This document shows positions 61,962 to 64,000 of a stretch of 64,000 nucleotides of DNA, piece after piece; position 1 is the stretch's first letter, and each line of letters opens with the position of its first letter. Source of the stretch: DATMNR01 sp963702765. GTDB lineage: Bacteria; Chloroflexota; Ktedonobacteria; Ktedonobacterales; Ktedonobacteraceae. A program made the position numbers and the translations under genes. The notes beneath the pieces were generated by a model. That model was not told the DNA's origin and made no database searches. It saw only the letters and a program-made list of their open reading frames with translations. Location of the stretch: the NCBI GenBank assembly GCA_963702765.1, contig CAVPEB010000039.1, positions 1 to 64,000 of the forward strand. Reading direction: 5' to 3'.

Positions 61962-62534
61962 GTGCTCAATCATGCCACACTAGCCCATCTCAATAGCATC
62001 ATATATCCGTTTTTGCCTCAATTGAGCAGCATCCCAAATATTAACCTGAACTGGTTTACGATGCTCAATGCAGCATGGCATATCTCATTGGGCGTGCCCG
62101 ATCCAACGCACATTCTACCAATTCTGGCCGGGATCGTGACCTTCGTACAGATGCGCATGTCCCAGCCACATGCCCTCGCTGACATCAAAGATGCTACGAT
62201 GCAACTTACGCAGCTTATGCAATTCATTTTACCGCTGATCATGGTGCTGATCACCATTTTCATTGCCTGGCAACTTGCGGCTGGACTTGCTTTGTACCGC
62301 ATAACCTCGCTGTTTCTCAACATGATCCAGCAGTTCTTTGTGACTGGAAAAGGCTCGTTATTCGCAGTACCACATGTTGGAGGCATTGTTGATAGCGGTG
62401 GTTTGAAGAACGATGCAGAGAGGCAAGAGAGTCAACGGAGACCGCGATCTTCTTCATCTACATCGACCCGAAGCAAAGGGGCATCGGCACGTCGACGCAG
62501 GAGAGGCTCAAAGAAGAACAGGCGACATGATTAA
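61962..62534 (+). CDS. yidC: YidC/Oxa1-family membrane insertase, rear part (after the amber codon)
   Basis: Same frame as the front part; coding really resumes at 61923 (LPIFTGLYFALDIVLN) and the Met at 61962 is internal. It includes the remaining helices (ILPILAGIVTFVQMRMSQ, LMQFILPLIMVLITIFIAWQLAAGLALYRITSLFLNMIQQFF) and a Ser/Arg/Lys-rich tail ending RRRRGSKKNRRHD, likely to contact ribosomes. The whole protein would be about 308 residues, normal for YidC2-type insertases. Confidence 0.9.
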   Translation: MLNHATLAHLNSIIYPFLPQLSSIPNINLNWFTMLNAAWHISLGVPDPTHILPILAGIVTFVQMRMSQPHALADIKDATMQLTQLMQFILPLIMVLITIFIAWQLAAGLALYRITSLFLNMIQQFFVTGKGSLFAVPHVGGIVDSGGLKNDAERQESQRRPRSSSSTSTRSKGASARRRRRGSKKNRRHD

Positions 62535-62571
62535 GCCATATGCTGGCAATTGGAAGTAAGGAGATACAAGT

Positions 62572-63168
62572 ATGGCAACAAAACATCGCGAAAAAGACAT
62601 AGAGCACTTCGAACTATGGTCAAGTAGCTATGAAAATTCCTGGATGCAACGAGCATTCTTTGATCAGACACATCAAGCAGCGCTTGCCCTGGCAGCAAGT
62701 ATCGTTCATCAGCCTGGGAGCGTTCTTGATGTCGGCTGTGGAACAGGGAGATTGTTGCGTCGGGCATATCGATATTGGCCGGAGGCGCAACTTATTGGCG
62801 TAGACCCTGCAGAAGGCATGATAGAGAGAGCAAAACTTTTGACGCCCAACGCCACATTCTATACGAGCATGGCAGAATCCTTGCCGCTAGAGGATAACTC
62901 GGTTGACCTTGCACTGAGCACCACATCTTTTCACCATTGGCAGGATCAGGCTGCAGGTATACGTGAGATAGCACGCGTACTCCGTCCAGGAGGATATTTT
63001 ATGCTTGTCGATATCTCCCTGCCAGAATGGTTGGGTGGAGTTTCTCGTCTGAATCGTTTCCATACCCCTACTCAAATGCGAACGCTCTTCGACCAGGCGG
63101 GATTACATGTCCAGACGCAGCAAAAACTTGCCTGGCGTAGATGGCTTGCTACTGTCGGAAAGAAATGA
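62572..63168 (+). CDS. class I SAM-dependent methyltransferase
   Basis: 198 residues. Rossmann methyltransferase: motif I VLDVGCGTGRLLRRA, motif II acidic loop LIGVDPAEGMIERAK, VDLALSTTSFHHWQDQ and REIARVLRPGGYFMLVD. Resembles UbiE/Methyltransf_11 proteins; substrate unknown. AAGGAGATACAAGT is a good ribosome site for ATG 62572. It begins 37 bases after yidC, possibly in the same transcript. Confidence 0.9.
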   Translation: MATKHREKDIEHFELWSSSYENSWMQRAFFDQTHQAALALAASIVHQPGSVLDVGCGTGRLLRRAYRYWPEAQLIGVDPAEGMIERAKLLTPNATFYTSMAESLPLEDNSVDLALSTTSFHHWQDQAAGIREIARVLRPGGYFMLVDISLPEWLGGVSRLNRFHTPTQMRTLFDQAGLHVQTQQKLAWRRWLATVGKK

Positions 63169-63195
63169 GAAGGCAATACAAATTGACTTCGATTC

Positions 63196-63939
63196 CTACT
63201 TTACCGCCGCGATCAAGAGAAACATCGGACGACGAGTTTCGTCTCGCATTTCGGGATGTTTGTCCAGCATTTCTCGTGTCGGTTGAGGTTCGGAGAGCTT
63301 CGTAATTGTGAAGCCAGCGTCAAGTAACGCATTCAGATAGGTAGCGACGGTACGATGATATTTGACAACATCATGGTCTAAAAATCTTGCCTGGCGCGGC
63401 CCTTCATCCTGGTAATGGTCGACAGGCCAATGTAATCGCTCACCATGCTGACCGTAATACCAGTCTTGAGCAGCGATCGCTGTGAAGATTGGATGTTCGA
63501 CCGAGAGGACGAAGGTGCCACCAGGCACAAGACACTGATAAACGTTCCGACAGACGATATCGAGACGCTCGACATAATGAAGCGCAAGTGAACTTAACAC
63601 TACATCGAATGCCCCTGAGGGAAAGTTGATGTCTTCAATCGCCATCCGGCGATACTCGATTGCGGGATCGTTGGTGTTCTCTCTGGCGTGTGCAATCATC
63701 TTCTCTGAGATGTCTACTCCCACCACTGATCGAGCTTGCTGTTCGCGGGCATAACGACAGTGCCAGCCAAAGCCGCAACCAAGATCAAGCACGTTTTTAG
63801 CATATAGATTGGGAAGCAATGCGCGAAAGGCGGGCCATTCTCCGGCAGCATCTAAACCCCCGATTGAACGAGCCATCTGACTGTAATTGGCGAAGAATCC
63901 AGGGTCATCGTATTTGTTCTGTTTCATGGCCATCTTCAA
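63196..63939 (-). CDS. class I SAM-dependent methyltransferase
   Basis: 247 residues. Motif I VLDLGCGFGWHCRYAREQ, post-I VVGVDISEKMIAHAREN, AFDVVLSSLALHYVERL and VPGGTFVLSVEHPIFT. Similar to Methyltransf_11 and tellurite-resistance/ubiquinone-type enzymes; substrate not evident. Converges with the preceding methyltransferase, stops about 27 bases apart. The first residues (MKMAMKQNKYDD) allow ATG 63939, 63933 or 63927. Confidence 0.9.
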   Translation of the reverse strand: MKMAMKQNKYDDPGFFANYSQMARSIGGLDAAGEWPAFRALLPNLYAKNVLDLGCGFGWHCRYAREQQARSVVGVDISEKMIAHARENTNDPAIEYRRMAIEDINFPSGAFDVVLSSLALHYVERLDIVCRNVYQCLVPGGTFVLSVEHPIFTAIAAQDWYYGQHGERLHWPVDHYQDEGPRQARFLDHDVVKYHRTVATYLNALLDAGFTITKLSEPQPTREMLDKHPEMRDETRRPMFLLIAAVK

Positions 63940-64000
63940 AATTCATTTTATCTGGGAAATCTCTGTGCGGAGTGTGCTCGCGCTTTGGCAGCCTCTTCTG

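Noticed and set aside
1..64000. CRISPR array
   Set aside because: No regularly spaced direct repeats with unique spacers were seen; the only periodic repeat (42991-43170) has no spacers.

Overview
The window reads like the chromosome of a Ktedonobacteria-type Chloroflexi (Ktedonobacter/Dictyobacter-like soil bacterium). This is inferred from gene content, with no 16S present. The indications are secreted GH5 enzymes ending in tandem 'FAEG...ERPMYF' modules, a eukaryotic-type kinase with WD40 repeats, a MshC-like cysteine ligase, many scattered hairpin repeats and several unrelated insertion elements. About half of the larger genes are intact. An unusually large share carry single-base frameshifts or a nonsense codon, including genes that are normally important (mshC-like, yidC). 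Indel-prone consensus sequence is therefore as likely as real decay and should be settled first.

Layout. 0.2-5.8 kb: two tandem secreted GH5 glycosidase genes, both frameshifted, the second heavily. 5.8-9.1 kb (minus): Ser/Thr kinase, membrane protein and miaA. 9.3-13.1 kb: lysozyme-like wall protein, APC permease and acetamidase/formamidase. 13.1-18.3 kb: nuclease-rich accessory block with a degenerate PD-(D/E)XK gene, an Mrr-like nuclease, an Xre regulator, a second PD-(D/E)XK gene and an IS66-type element with an exact 8-bp target duplication, ending near tRNA-Lys(CTT). 18.5-22.2 kb: ArsR regulator, CDP-alcohol phosphatidyltransferase and a large NYN-domain protein. 22.7-28.1 kb: complete BMP-type nucleoside ABC transporter operon. 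28.1-32.1 kb (minus): mshC-like gene, tatD and a WD40 kinase. 32.3-33.8 kb: small membrane protein and a broken alpha/beta hydrolase. 34-39.4 kb: APH-like kinase, large AAA/TPR/LuxR regulator, a small protein and a VOC protein. 40-44.4 kb: ABC exporter, dtd, DUF1361 protein and a split MFS transporter.

44.7-49.7 kb is mobile. A TnpB-only IS200/IS605-type element cuts a ybaK-like gene at a site that can be restored to the base. It is followed by an NTF2-like gene and a broken ISL3 transposase lying between two copies of a 36-bp inverted repeat. 50.3-58.2 kb: DinB-like gene, oxidoreductase, amidohydrolase with its TetR regulator, acetyltransferase, acpS, ugd and an MBL hydrolase, interspersed with gene fragments, a 40-bp perfect palindrome and a pair of MITE-like repeats. 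58.5-64 kb: VIT1-type transporter, a lone SLATT protein, an unidentified structured ncRNA with its own consensus promoter and terminator, yidC with an amber codon, and two methyltransferases.

The strongest candidates for something new are the structured RNA at 61.0-61.3 kb, the TnpB element in ybaK, the nuclease block beside tRNA-Lys, and the MshC-like ligase outside Actinobacteria.
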